Under the pieces are notes generated by a model that saw only the letters and a program-made list of their open reading frames with translations, was not told the origin of the DNA and made no database searches. From Dryomyza anilis (lineage: Eukaryota; Arthropoda; Insecta; Diptera; Dryomyzidae): a stretch of 64,000 nt of DNA. The translations under genes were made by a program, and so were the position numbers. The stretch spans positions 28,054,963-28,118,962 of the forward strand of contig OX638133.1 in assembly GCA_951804985.1 (NCBI GenBank). The letters run 5' to 3'. Of this stretch, positions 42,472 to 54,680 are shown piece by piece; within the stretch, counting starts at the first letter, position 1, and the number at the start of each line of letters is the position of its first letter.

Positions 42472-43740
42472 TTTGGCACAAAATGACAAAACCATTCAAA
42501 AGAATTAGAACAGCAGTTAGAAGATAAATGATAAAAGCAAAAAATGAAAAAGAAAAAAGATAGCACAAAAATGAGCTGAGAATTTAAAAAATCGACGAAA
42601 AATTGTAAAAAAAAAAACGTTATTGCGACAAAGTTTTAGTTTTGTACGACATTATTAAAGATATGTATGAGAAATGGAAATTAAAATATAAAAGAAAAAA
42701 CAGGTGATATATCTTTTCTATAAGAAGAACTTTTTTGAACTTCATCATCAGTTAAATATCTACTACATTATATTACAAAAAAAAAAAGTAAATTTAAAAT
42801 GTTTAAAAGTGTAAAATACTTCATTTTGTTCGAATCTATTAAAAGTAATATATACTATGAAATAACTGTAAATTACAGCAGAAATAAAACATAAAAAAGA
42901 ACCCAAAAAAAGTTATATCAAAAATATATAAATATACAAATTGTTAAACCCTATAAAAAAATAGTTACACATATAGTACATATATTTTGACAACATTTAT
43001 GAAACTTAATAAAAAAAACCTTAAATTTATGATATTTTTGCAATATTTTATGCCACACCCTAGTAGAAAATAGCACTATAAAGCTAAACATAATCATGAC
43101 AAGTTAAATTTTAAAAATTGTCAATTTCAGATTATAGTATTTTTACTAGGGTAACTCCTACTCTAAGTCTACACTTTAGTGTCGTGTCTAACAGCACAAT
43201 TTAGTAATTTAAGCCCTTGAGTATTACACAAAAATATGTATTATTCAAGTTGAAAACTTTTATTAATTTTAATTATAATTATATCTACTTATTGTATATA
43301 GCTACTTTTTATTCGATTAAATAGTACTTTTTGTAATTTTCCGTCAAAATATTTAAATTAAGTAAATTGAAAAGAAAACAAAAAAAACATTTGTGATTGT
43401 CTTTATAATATACATACTATACATTATTATATATAAATATATATATTAAACCAAAGAAAATCGCAAAATATTTAAAAATTATAAAAATTTAAATTGATAT
43501 ATAACATTTTTGAATTTAAATTTACTTCAAATTTAAATTAGTTAATTAGTTTAAATTAGCGACAACTGTATAAAAAATATATATATATAAAAAAAAGATA
43601 TAGTTTACAATGTTAAATACATGGTGGTGGTGGTTTTGAGAACATGGCGTAATGTTTGTGCAAATTTCAAATCAAATCAAATCGAAACGGTACGAAATGT
43701 AACGAATATATATCCAGAAATAAACGTTGGTGATCAAAGT
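42472..43740 (+). other. hig: hig 3' UTR and 3' flank with several poly(A) signals
   Basis: Very AT-rich sequence after the hig stop with no open frame of note. AATAAA hexamers occur at 42883-42888 and 43719-43724, plus others between. The 43719 signal is followed by a GT-rich stretch (GTTGGTG) of the kind seen downstream of cleavage sites, so it is a good candidate for the long form. Which is used cannot be decided from sequence. Confidence 0.55.
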
Positions 43741-43869
43741 TAATATTAATTAATAAAACAGACATATATATTGAGGCATATCGATGAAAGTGGAAATGTG
43801 TGTGTTTTTATTTCATGGGCACTGGGATATGGAGAATATATGTTAAATAAGAATGTGTAATTTTTGAAA

Positions 43870-45368
43870 TTTGAGTTTTTTTTTTTACATTTTTGAGTGT
43901 AGTTTTTCTTGAAGTATACTATGCCAAAATCATGTGTGGTTTTGTTGGATATTTCTAGCAAAAAGACAAAACAAAAAGGGCGAATTCAGAAATTGAAAAT
44001 CTTGTCAAGCCAAAAGGGCGAATACTTTCGTTTTTTTGCTATAACTCTTTATTGGTGCAAGATAAAATAAAAATGTGGAGACATTAATTATTTGTTTTTA
44101 AAGCACCTATCGATTGGCATCATTATTTAAAAATATTTTGCCAAACATTTTACTGGCAAATAATAAATTATAAATTAATATTTGGAAAATTATTATTAAA
44201 TAATGATGCCAATCGATAGGTGCTTTGAAAACAAACAATAAATGCCTTAATGTTACTATTTTATATTGCACCTATAAAGAGTAATAGCAAAAAAATGAAA
44301 AGATTCGCCCTTTTGTCATGTCAAGATTTACAATTTTTCCACTTTCTACGTTTTTTGCTATAACTCGTTATTGGTGCAAGATAAAATAAAGACGTAGAGG
44401 CATTAATTATTTGTTTTTAAAGCACCTAGCGATTGGCATCATTGTTTAAAAATATTTTGCCAAACATTTTTCTGGCAAATGACAAATGGCAAATTAATGT
44501 TTAATAAAATATTTTCAAATAATGTTGCCAATCGATAGGTGCTTTAAAAACTAACAATTAATGCCTTTACATCACTAGTTTATCTTACGCTAATAAAGAG
44601 TTATAGCATAAAAACAAAAATATTTGCGTTTTGGTCAGGATATAGCCTCACAAAATCGGTATTTAAAATTCAGTAAGTTGTCCAAATCCAAAGATATTTA
44701 ATATACGTTATAATAATTTATGAGTAAACCAAAATAAAACTAAATTTTACTAATTTTTAAAGCACTTCGAACTTTAAAATTTGATTTCCCAATATTTTCA
44801 AAAATGCTCATTCGCCCCTTTGGCATGCCAAAGATTTTCAATTTTTCCACTTTCTACGTTTTTTGCTGTAACTCTTTATTGGTGCAAGTTAAAATATTAG
44901 TGTAGAGGTATTAATTATTTGTTTTTAAAGCACCTATCGATTGGCATCATTATTTAAAAATATTTTGCCAAACATTTTTCTGGCAAATAACAAATGCAAA
45001 TTAATGTTTGTCAAAATATTTTTTAATAATAATGCCAATTGAAAGGTGCTTTAAAAACAAACAATTAATGCCTTTAGATTACTATTTTATCTTGCGCTAA
45101 TAAAGAGTAATAGCATAAAAAACAAAAATATTTGCGTTTTGGTCAGGATATAGCCCCACAAAATCCTTATTTAAAATTCAGTAAGTTGTCCAAATCCAAA
45201 GATATTTTATATACGTTATAATAATTGATGAATAAACCAAAATAACAGAAAAAATTGAAAAAAAAAAGAATTTTACTAATTTTTAAAGCACTTCAAACTT
45301 TAAAATTTGATTTCCCAATATTTTCAAAAATGCTCATTCGCCCCTTTGGCATGACAGTGATGATACGT
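43870..45368 (-). mobile_element. TIR element F, copy 2 (inverted, one end lost)
   Basis: The right end CATTCGCCCCTTTGGCATGA then CAGTGATGATA is the TIR of 5922. The left part (TGTTGGATATTTCTAGCAAA, AAAGGGCGAATTCAG) matches the inside of the other end of 5922-6910, but the terminal repeat itself is not recognisable. Interior holds three palindromic units (about 44040-44290, 44345-44600, 44870-45120), each with CACCTATCGATTGGCATCAT (one CACCTAGCG) and its complement, against two in copy 1. Confidence 0.8.
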
Positions 45369-45369
45369 T

Positions 45370-45763
45370 GTTTAGGTATACACTGAACTGATCTTCAATT
45401 GGAAAATTTGATTCAGTTTAAAATTATCTAGTTGAAGACCAGTTCAGTGATAGACAAAAAGTTATGTATGGGATGTTAATTCACTCCTTTCCAAGACAAG
45501 GACATGTTAAAGTTGCCGGTTGGTTTTATATGAAATGGGAAGAACTTAGACGGATTCGTAATAATTTTCCGTAAGATCATTGTTAAAAAAGTGCTCAATT
45601 GAGATTGATTTGTATTGAAAATTAGTTAATGATCATGATCAGTGTCAACTAGTTTAATTCTAATTTAAAATCTGCGTTACGCAACCTGATCTTTACCTTA
45701 CAGAGAATCCTGATTTAAAGAATACTTAATGGAACCTGATCTGACACTTATGAAAAAAAAAAA
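45370..45763. other. AT-rich DNA with a small hairpin
   Basis: CACTGAACTGATCTTCAATT and AGTTGAAGACCAGTTCAGTG (about 45380-45455) form a short inverted repeat. 45560-45760 has CCTGATC-type words shared with the element to the right. Confidence 0.5.
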
Positions 45764-46710
45764 CCCGAGTGAAAATTGGTTAAGGTTAGCCTTATTTCGC
45801 ATCCGTCCCTTATCACAATACGATATCAACGTCCATCAGAAATGATCCTGATCAGGGTCGAATTTCAAATTCACGTAAGGCAAGCTGATCCTCCCTTCAT
45901 AAAAAATCCTGATCTAAAGCCTACCTAACGGAAACTGATGTGGCACGTATGAAACAAACCTGTTATTAAAAACCTTTTATAATAAAATTGAGCCTGATCA
46001 GGATTGCAACTTCAAATAATGTCACGTTTTGAATCAGCTAATGATGTAGAAACCTGCTCATTACCCGAGACAAATTTTTTAAATTTTTCAGGAAAATTTC
46101 AGGCATATTCCCGGCAAACACACAGATAAATGGAATATTTTGGGAAGTATGTAACAGGTTGTAAAATTTTGTTGAATTTTAATGGTAGATTCTCTGCATA
46201 TTTGGGAAACGGTCTGCTGATACAAACTCGGCTTTTGTCTATTTGAAATATGTCGAAAATATGTTTCTAAACTGCCTCGACCCTGCCAAAAATTTTGTCT
46301 GGTGTACCTTATTTGAAATCAGGCAAGCCAGATTAGACAATGGCTTCGTTTATGCCGTATGAGTTTGGCCCAGGTTAGCAAGACGTTGCGAGGCTGAAAT
46401 TTCAACTGTTCTCAGATTATATTAACACGATTCGTTTCGCCAACTAAATCGTGTTAAGTTAGTCGGTTGTAATTATGCCATTTTTAACTCTGGCTAAGCG
46501 TTAGCTTGGGCTAAACTCTTGCATAAACGTAGTCAATGATTGCATCATGAACTAGATGACTCCTCTGGCAGCTTTATGCAAAATAACTAGATTGGATAAG
46601 TCGACCATGACATCGGATAATTTCAGGTGTCCTTTGTTAAGAATGCCTTATCGTATTCTGATCAGAGACGGTTGCGAAATAAGGTTAACCTTAACCAATT
46701 TCCACTCGGG
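45764..46710. mobile_element. 947-bp TIR element with CCCGAGTG ends
   Basis: Left CCCGAGTGAAAATTGGTTAA then GGTTAGCCTTATTTCGCA; right, read inward, CCCGAGTGGAAATTGGTTAA then GGTTAACCTTATTTCGCA: about 38 bp with two mismatches. Contains a copy of repeat G (46085-46310). No transposase frame, so non-autonomous. Target duplication not clear. Confidence 0.86.
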
Positions 46711-46717
46711 AATACAC

Positions 46718-47045
46718 ACAGAGAAAAAACATGATTGTAGCATGATTGTTGCAACAAAACAATGATTGCAGTAATCATAGAATGATTGCTAAGATCATAA
46801 ATGATTGCAACCATCATTCCTACTTTTTTTAAATGATTCTGTCATTAATTTAATTATTTCTAGAATCATAGAATGATTAAATTAAATGATTGGAATAGCT
46901 AATGATTGTAACAAAAATGTTATTTAAAAATAAATGATATCCAGAATAAAAGTGTTGATTGTTAAAATCATGCAATGGTTACAGAAATCATGTTGCCTCA
47001 ATGAATGATTGATATAATCATACTCTGGTTAAAATTATGAGAAAG
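46718..47045. repeat. degenerate ATGATTG/CAATCAT repeat
   Basis: Starts CACACAGAGAAAAAACATGA and continues with ATGATTGTAGC, AATCATAGAATGATTG and similar self-complementary words. Confidence 0.65.
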
Positions 47046-47254
47046 TTCTCAAATATCCAGAGAGTAATTTTTGCAGTTACAGTCTTACACTAGACTTCGT
47101 CAAGAGAGGTCAGCGTGTCTTCGGTATTATTTATTTTAAAAATATAAACGCAGTTCCTTCCAATTATTTCTAGAACGAACAACGCGTCGTCGCTGCTTTT
47201 ATTATTTTCTAATGTTCTATTTCAATACAGAGCAGAAAATGGAGATTTAGCTAA

Positions 47255-47340
47255 AAAAAAATCCGCTTGGGAATTGAACCCGAATTTCCTCCGTACGACC
47301 TGCACTACCTGCTACGTTATCAACCTCATTTAACAAGTAA
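47255..47340 (-). repeat. tRNA-like head, minus strand
   Basis: Minus strand: AGCAGGTAGTGCAGGTCGTA, AATTCGGGTTCAATTCCCAA then a T run; the B box is GGTTCAATTCC. No strong A box. Confidence 0.5.
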
Positions 47341-48285
47341 CCACTTTGTGGCAACTTAAGTGGTCGCCACACAATTGCCATTAAAGTGTTTGTTCTATAT
47401 CATGCGAAAAATACTTATTTGCCACTTAATTGCTAGTCAAAAAGCCCCGGGGCGAGGCTCAGTTGCCACAAATGTTGATCCATTAAAGTGACGATTCACC
47501 TATTTGGAACTTGAACTATAATATTAAATGTGGAACTTGTGTGGATTAAAAATAAAAATATTAAAGATTCTACGCAGTGCCATTAACCTGATTGTTTGTC
47601 GTGTAATAAAACTGCACATAATGTCAAAAATATTCTATGGCATAAGTCTTTTCGAACAGATATTTTTTTTTGTCAAAAATATTCTATGACACAGATTTTT
47701 CGGCAAACTACAACTCTAATTTAACAAACGGTTCAAGTTTTCGGGTTAAAGCTCCCTCTTGGGTTAAAGCTACCCTCTCTAATTTTAACGCGCACCCCGC
47801 GTACCAAAAATGAAATTTGTGAGCATTTTTCAAAAAAGTGATTTTTGTTATTTCTTTAATTATACTATTCCGACAGTCCTTTTTTACAACCCAACGTTCC
47901 ATGGACATATGTAGTGGATATTTTGTGTATTAGAATATACATTTATACAATTTAAAAGTTAATTGGCTATATTATTTATAAACATGTTACTATTAGGTTA
48001 TTCATTATATATATGCAACATATATGGAACATAATACATTTTATAATTTGTTACTATTTTGCCACGTTTGCCACAACAAAGTTAGCTCCGCCCATTATTG
48101 TATATGTTCTATTATCGGAATGCATTGTGACATATTATTGCGTATGTTCCATACATGTTCTTAGCCACCGCTTTGCAACTAAAAATTACTAGTTTGCAAC
48201 ACTGGTGTTAGAGGTAACTTAAAAGCTACACATTTGCCCCAAGAGTTTGTGGCAATTGTCGAGCCGTGGTTACTTGGGTTGTTTC
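47333..48285. mobile_element. possible diverged TIR element
   Basis: Left AACAAGTAACCACTTTGTGG and right, read inward, AACCCAAGTAACCACGGCTC share AAGTAACCAC; both continue with TTGCCAC-rich sequence. Interior has GCCACAA/TTGTGGC words on both strands. The ends are less clean than in the other TIR elements. Confidence 0.4.
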
Positions 48286-48424
48286 AGAGCATTTATTCAA
48301 AATCGTGAACATTAGAATTTGAAAATGTCTGTTACATCAGAAAAATAGATACATTTGGCCGTAATTAGAAAAAAATTTCAAAAATTTTGTTTTTGAAGCA
48401 AAAATCTCAGACAAAATAAGACGT

Positions 48425-48500
48425 TAAGTGGACGTTAACTTCGGAGTCAGGAGTTCGATTCCAGTTTGTCACAATTCAAATTTTGTCTACAATTGTTAAA
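48425..48500 (+). repeat. tRNA-like head, plus strand
   Basis: GACGTTAAGTGGACGTTAAC, TTCGGAGTCAGGAGTTCGAT then TCC: B box variant AGTTCGATTCC with A-box-like TTAAGTGG upstream at tRNA-like spacing. Confidence 0.45.
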
Positions 48501-48639
48501 TTACTTAAAATTTGAAAAATTGGAAATTGTATAAATTAAATGAGAAATAAAATAAGTAGGATTGAAGAAAAAAAAAATGTAAAAAATATATTTTTTTTGC
48601 ATTTTTGAAATGGTCCAGCCCAGGCCCATTATTGTTATA

Positions 48640-48962
48640 TTATATTATTAATAATAATAATAGTTTGGCGCTACAGTCCTGTATAGAACTTCGGTCGAGC
48701 TCTCTCACCATTTTGAGCTGTGCGTGTTATAATTGTACTCAAAGTGGTGGGACCTACAGTTTATTGCCGAATCCGAACGGCGGGTGAGAGCTTTTTCATA
48801 GGCAATGGTTTTACTCTCGTAGGTTTGCCATTTACTGACGAGAGGTAGCGCGGTATAGAAAATGTTTCTATGAAAAGATGTTGTTAGCCCCAGTCCAGGC
48901 TTGAACCGGGGACCTTTCGGCTCGCTGTCCAACGCACTAACCACTGAGCTACCGCGGTTATA
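48640..48962 (-). mobile_element. full-length tRNA-derived SINE with (TAA)n-type tail
   Basis: Minus strand from 48962: CCGCGGTAGCTCAGTGGTTA (A box TAGCTCAGTGG), GTGCGTTGGACAGCGAGCCG, B box GGTTCAAGCC, then CTGGACTGGGGCTAACAACA, a body of about 200 bp, ATACAGGACTGTAGCGCC and an ATTATTATTATTAATAATAT tail. Head spacing is tRNA-like. The tail suggests mobilisation by an I-clade-like LINE (inference). Confidence 0.8.
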
Positions 48963-50815
48963 TTGGTCAAGTATTTTTTGCCAGTCTTGGCCGAATACTT
49001 AGAGCAAGTCTTGCGCCCTTCTTATCATTCCAAGGCATAACCAGTATTCAGCCATATCTGGGTACCAGACCTGTCCCAAAGCAATGCATTCTTGGCGCTA
49101 GACTGGGCGAAATTTCGCCCATCGTTTTTCCTACATGGGAAAATCAATTTAAAATTTTTATTTTTGTGTCAGCTTCAATACAAAAATTGAAAAAGCTTCA
49201 ACCAAATTGCATCATCAAAAAAATTGATGTAATTTGATATTCTTATAATTTAGTGAATCATGTGATTCGAGCTTAACCAATAACCGAAGTAAAGTCGACT
49301 TGACTTTAAAAATAGTATTAACTTTTTTTATAATTTTCACATCGTTAATTTGTGAGGCTGAATGTATTTTTTGTTATAAATTATAAAGGCTATTGAGAAT
49401 TCCATTGATGTATTCGAAAGATTAGAAGTGCCACCCATGTGACTTAACTTTCTGTTCGTTTTATTTTATTATTATAGGTATTACTATTCATCTTAAAATT
49501 AAGTAGGGTACGTAAAGTTATCAAAGGACTGTTTTTCAAATTTAGTTTTCAAAACTCAACCTTAAAATTAATCTTAAGTGAACTGTCATCGGGAAAACAA
49601 CCCCAAATGTACTATGTCTTGTCTTTACGATGCTTCCGTCGATTGACATGTTTCATTTAAGCACATTCACTATAAATTAAGTCACATACGTTGTAAGGCG
49701 CCCAGAACATTTCAAACACCTTTTGCTTGCAAACAAATTAGCGCGGGCGCTTAAAAGAGACGCCACTGAGAGATATAGTCAATCCGACATAAAACCACAG
49801 ACTTATTTTTGGTATATCTCATAACATACTCCATAATCCACATACTTTACCACCCTTTGAAATAAACAAAAATAAAATTGGCTGATAGGAGAATCTTTGA
49901 ATCCCTTCGTCGACTGCATCGTTGGAATATTTAATTTAAACATTTTGCGCGCATTTAATGACGCATCGTGTTACACACACACACGCATACGTGACACGCA
50001 TTTGCCATGTCACGTCACATTGCCAAAGGGTTGCCACATTTTATTTAATTATTATGCGTTGAACGCAACGAAGCAGGTGAAACATTAAAACCTCTGTGCG
50101 TTGCCTGGCGGCAAAAAGGATCAGCAGGACTTTGTGCTTTGGTGATACGAGTCAGTCAGGCAGGCAGGGTTATGCCATCAATGGGTGGCATAAGAATGGA
50201 GAATGTGTAGATTAAATAAATACAAATTATAAGCGGTTTATTTAATATTTTCGACACAAGTGTGCATGCTGTACTCAAAATGTGTTTGTGTAGATATTAA
50301 AAATATAAAATATTTCAAAAATTTAATTAGCCGCGCACGGTTTGACGTTTATGGGATTTCATTAGCATGACTGTCAGTCAGTCGATCGGACGGTCGGTGT
50401 GCGTGCCTGTGCCGAGGGCAAACAAAAGGGCGCCGAATGAATATTAACATGGTGCAGTTATGTGTAAAACAGGTTTAATTATGTTCGTAGAGCTTAAAAT
50501 ATAAAATTTGTTGCAGATTGGTAACATTTTTAATCACCAAACCAATATAAAATTGAAAATTTTGTTATTGATTTATTTTTAAATATATTTTAGTGATAGT
50601 TCTAATACATTGTATTATGCGAAAGTGTCTATATAATTGAACATATTTAAATTATAAAATATCATAACTTAACGTTCCTCACAAGGTTTTTTCGTTTGTA
50701 CCAAGCGAGTTTTTTCGTTTGTACCAAACGAGTCTTTCGTTTGCTTTTTTAGGTTAAAAAATTAATCTAAAAATAATAATAATAAATATTTAAAAAAAAA
50801 AAATTAAAAAAATAT
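48963..50815. other. intergenic DNA, no gene seen
   Basis: 49105-49125 has the palindrome GGGCGAAATTTCGCCC. 49435-49460 is a minus-strand scrap of repeat A (CCCATGTGACTTAACTTTC). 49960-50200 and 50330-50450 are less AT-rich, with ACACACACACACGCATACGT and CAGTCAGTCGATCGGACGGT words. 50690-50745 is a duplicated TTTTTTCGTTTGTACCAA. No coding support. Confidence 0.5.
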
Positions 50816-50819
50816 TGCA

Positions 50820-50905
50820 ACAGGCAGGAATTGAACCCGGGTCATCGTGCATAAAATGCAGGCATGCAATCGTCGCACAGTGGGGCAGCCAGTACCTAAA
50901 ATTGG
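50820..50905 (-). repeat. tRNA-derived SINE-like head, minus strand
   Basis: Minus strand: ACTGGCTGCCCCACTGTGCG (A-box position), GCATGCCTGCATTTTATGCA, B box GGTTCAATTC, CTGCCTGTTGCAATATTTTT. The 3' part matches 9750-9790. Confidence 0.6.
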
Positions 50906-52120
50906 CGAAAACCTCAAAAGTCAAATTGACTCAGATACTAAATTTTTTTTTCGTTGTATAGTAAATTAAATTGCCTACAATGTGGCATCACTCAATTTAT
51001 GTCATATGTACACAACATATACCCACACTCTCTCAAACACAGACAATTTTCGCAACAATTGCAAGAAAAAATATTGTCAAATTTGTGATCAATTTTTGTA
51101 ATGCAGCCATATACATATGGTATCTTAAAGCGTTTGCAATATTAATGTTTAAGAAAATGTTCATACTTTAGAAAGAAAAAATACTGGAGTAAATTCACTT
51201 ATTTTCATATTTTTTTTAATTATTTTTCATTTACAAAGATCTAAACAAAAACGTTCCGGGCACGCTCCGGCAAAACCGATTATATTGTTACTTAGTACAC
51301 ATATTATATTTTTCAAAACATTAATGAAAGTGTTGCCTTTTTTTTGCCTTTGCGGAGTTATTCAGATTTCAACGACCGACTATTTATTCTAATATTAACA
51401 ATTGCAACAATTTTTATTCACGCCCACTTGTTCAATCAAGATGAAATTTGGACAAGTGAAACATATCAACGAAAACCTGTATATTTCAAAAATTCATCAC
51501 TTTAGCTCTATTAATTTCCAATATATGACTCTTTGAAAATTTTTCTTTTATGTGAGGTACTGGTCCAATCAAGACGAAATTTCGAGAACTGCATTATATT
51601 AACGAAAAACATTCTACTATAAAGTTGCATAACTGTAGCTCCCGTAATTCCCAACATATATTAATTTAATCATTTCAGTTGTATAGGAGGTACCACTCAC
51701 GCTTTTAAAAATCTTCATCTAAATGTTGATTGTTAAATTTTCATACAACATTAGTAAATCCTCATACTTATTTTTCTAAAAATCACACAATTTGAGGACA
51801 TTTTTTAAAAGTTTTTATTTTCAAAAAAAAGTATATTAAGTTTAATATTAATATTTAATATTTGTTGCAAAATTTTGTATTTTTATTTTGGCACACAAAC
51901 GAACTTTCGTTCAGAATAAATAAATTATTTTTTACAGTAAACTTTTGCGAGCAAAGTTGGATCACGTTGCAAAAGAAATTCAAGTACTTTTTTTGGATAA
52001 TGCAAATGTACAACAACAACAACAACTTTTCTCAAAGAAAATTCTTCCTCGGACTCTTCTTCACAGTAGAATAATCCCCGTGAAATTCTTCCCCGTAGAA
52101 ATTTTCTCCGTTCAAGTATT
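50906..52120. other. AT-rich intergenic DNA, no gene seen
   Basis: 51400-51680 has a weak internal duplication (CACTTGTTCAATCAAGATGA AATTT / GTCCAATCAAGACGAAATTT). Nothing else recognised. Confidence 0.45.
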
Positions 52121-52124
52121 AGTG

Positions 52125-52225
52125 TAAGTTTCAGTGTGGTGAATTTTGGTGTGGTGAATTTTGGTATGGTGAGTTTTGGTGTGGTGAATTTTGATGTGGT
52201 GAATTTCGGTGGGGTGAGTTTAAAT
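52125..52225 (-). repeat. short GGTGTGGTGAATTTT array
   Basis: About six units of TTTTGGTGTGGTGAA, the reverse complement of the TTCACCACACCAAAA-type words at 53.5-54.7 kb. Confidence 0.75.
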
Positions 52226-53129
52226 ATTACCCTGGTGTGAAATAACTTGATATCATTATAATAACTGTCAACATACACCATTTTGAAAATGTCCCTTCTA
52301 CGGGGTGTCACGCTCAGTGGTCCAATCCAATCACCTTCGGTGAGACTGTTAAGAATGATTAAATATAACGCTGACCAAAATTTCTAAAAACGGAAATGAA
52401 ATTGAAAAATATAAAAAAGTAAATATAAATATCCTCTGTCACCTTCAGACATTTTCAACCGACTGACATATTTTTCAATTAGCATTCGTACCCAAACAAA
52501 CTGCCTTTCTCTCCACATTACCATATTTTCCAAATATACCACGTGTGTTTAATTACAAAATCAGCCGCACAAAGTAACTTCATGCGCGTCCTTGATATGT
52601 GAATTAAAATTAATTACACTTCGGCGCCGGAATTGAGCAGCAGACAATCAAAGAAAGATGCCTGCAAATAATACTTAAAGCACACGGAACATACAGAGAA
52701 ATATAAATACAAATACAGATACACGTAATGGTTCGAATTCAAAGAGAAAAATATTTAACCTTTATGTGACTGAGTTTTTCAGAAGCCACACACGGGGAAA
52801 AAATATGTTTTGCAAAAAACATATTATGTTACATGCAATTTTCATGAATTTGCAGATTTTTAAAAACATTATTTTAATAATAAGACATAATCATAAATTA
52901 TGAAACGAACATCTAAATAATTGGGACAAATTTGTAAATAAACTTTAAAGCCAATAAAATTCATTCAATTTATGATAACAAATATATTATCATTGCTGGA
53001 AACTAATTTTTTATCTGCGTGCATATATAACATCACACTCATATCTTTCAAGCCAAAATTCACCACATAAATGACACTTGAAATTTGGAATACAAAATTA
53101 AACCTCAAAAAACCGACTGATACATTTTA

Positions 53130-53548
53130 GGTGGATGTACCTTAATTTATATTTTTTTAGGGCACCAGAAATCGGTTCGCGAGAAAAACATAGAGTACTT
53201 AAAGTAAAAACTGAAAGTAAAAATCACCCATGATATATGAGGTATTTGAACATAAGTGTTCGGATTTCAAATCACAATCGAATAATCGATTCCCATTTTT
53301 AGTACCAGGCAGCGTAGGTGTATTTTTTTTATTGTAGTACCATACAGCGTAGGTGTATAAGTAATCTAACTTCAGTTTTTCATTAATCTATATCTATTAC
53401 TTTTTCTGTAATCGTGATTTCAACAGTCAGACGGACATAGTTAAATCATGTCTGCAGGCTTTTCCATACCGGACATGTTTCCTTCTCGGTGTTTTTTACG
53501 GATGACAAAACTGAATATATATTTTTAGTTATATTATAGCGTATAAAA
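53130..53548 (+). repeat. repeat A, 5'-truncated and decayed
   Basis: GAAATCGGTTCGCGAGAAAA, TATGAGGTATTTGAACATAA, TTTTTCTGTAATCGTGATTT, CAACAGTCAGACGGACATAG and a terminal TTATAGCGTATAAAA. Also an inner duplication of AGTACCAGGCAGCGTAGGTG / AGTACCATACAGCGTAGGTG. 52226-53130 is AT-rich without features. Confidence 0.65.
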
Positions 53549-54680
53549 ACACGTCAAATTCACAATAACCCACAAAATATATCACAAAAATAATCATCAC
53601 AAGAAAATACATCACCCCGAAACCACAACAGTACTCACAATTAAAACTTAACACAGAAATAATTTTAACAGTAAAGTTTTCCACACTAAAAGTCAATACT
53701 TCAAAATTCAACAAAGTAGAATATTCACAAAAATACTTATCACATAATTATCTATCACGCAAAAACTTACCATACTATAATTCATCATGACAAAAAATTC
53801 ATAACAAAAATAAATCAAACTAAAAACCATTGTTCACATAAAAACCTACCACACAAAAAGTCCCCAGACCAAAAAATGAATACATTAAAAAATCAAAACA
53901 CAAAAATCCACCACAACAATTATCACCACAGCAAATTTTTATTATAAGAACATTTTTCACCTTAAAAACTCACCAGAATTTACATCAAAATAAGTACACC
54001 TTCAAAATGTTCCATATAAAAATCGATTAGGTACTTCAGAATTCACCGTAACAGTACACCAACACTTATTAACACATAAATACTTATTATACCAAAACTT
54101 ATCACATGAAAACTTCACCAAAATCTATCACATAAAAACAAACTATACTGAAATGTTTTACCACAATTCTCAAAAGAGCTTACCGCACCAAGATTTTTTC
54201 ACCAACATCCACCACATCAAAAATTTCCCACACCAAAAACTCTGCGCATCAAAAACTCCCCGCACCTAAAACTTCCCATTTCCCATACTAAGAACTCAAC
54301 ACAATTTCAACTCACCATACCAGAATAGTATGGTGAGTTTACTCTGAAGAAATTAAACCTTCTGATCTATGCCTGTCACATAGCGATCTCAAATATCGTG
54401 GATTTTTCAAGGTGATATTTAATACCTTTTTCTGTACTTCGAGACGAATGACATTTAAACGAAGGTAACGTAGTTTTAAACAAATTTCAATATTCTTAAC
54501 GTAACATAAAATAAAAATTGTTTAACGAAAACTCACCACTCATAAAACTCACCACTCATAAAACTCACCACACCTAAAACTCACCACATCTAAAACTCAC
54601 CACACCTAAAACTCACCACGCCGAAAACTAACCACACCAAAAATTTACTACACTTAAAATTACCACACCACATTTTTATT
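53549..54680 (+). repeat. degenerate TCACCACA/CAAAAACT array
   Basis: Decayed units such as AACTCACCACACCTAAAACT, ATTCATCATGACAAAAAATT and CTTACCGCACCAAG. Cleanest at 54530-54665 (AAAACTCACCACWCMTAAAA). Unit about 16-18 bp. 54330-54520 is interrupted by unique AT-rich DNA. Confidence 0.75.

Noticed and set aside
48875..48962. Possible genuine tRNA gene on minus (good A and B boxes)
   Set aside because: Continues into a ~200-bp body with a TAA-type tail, the structure of a SINE.
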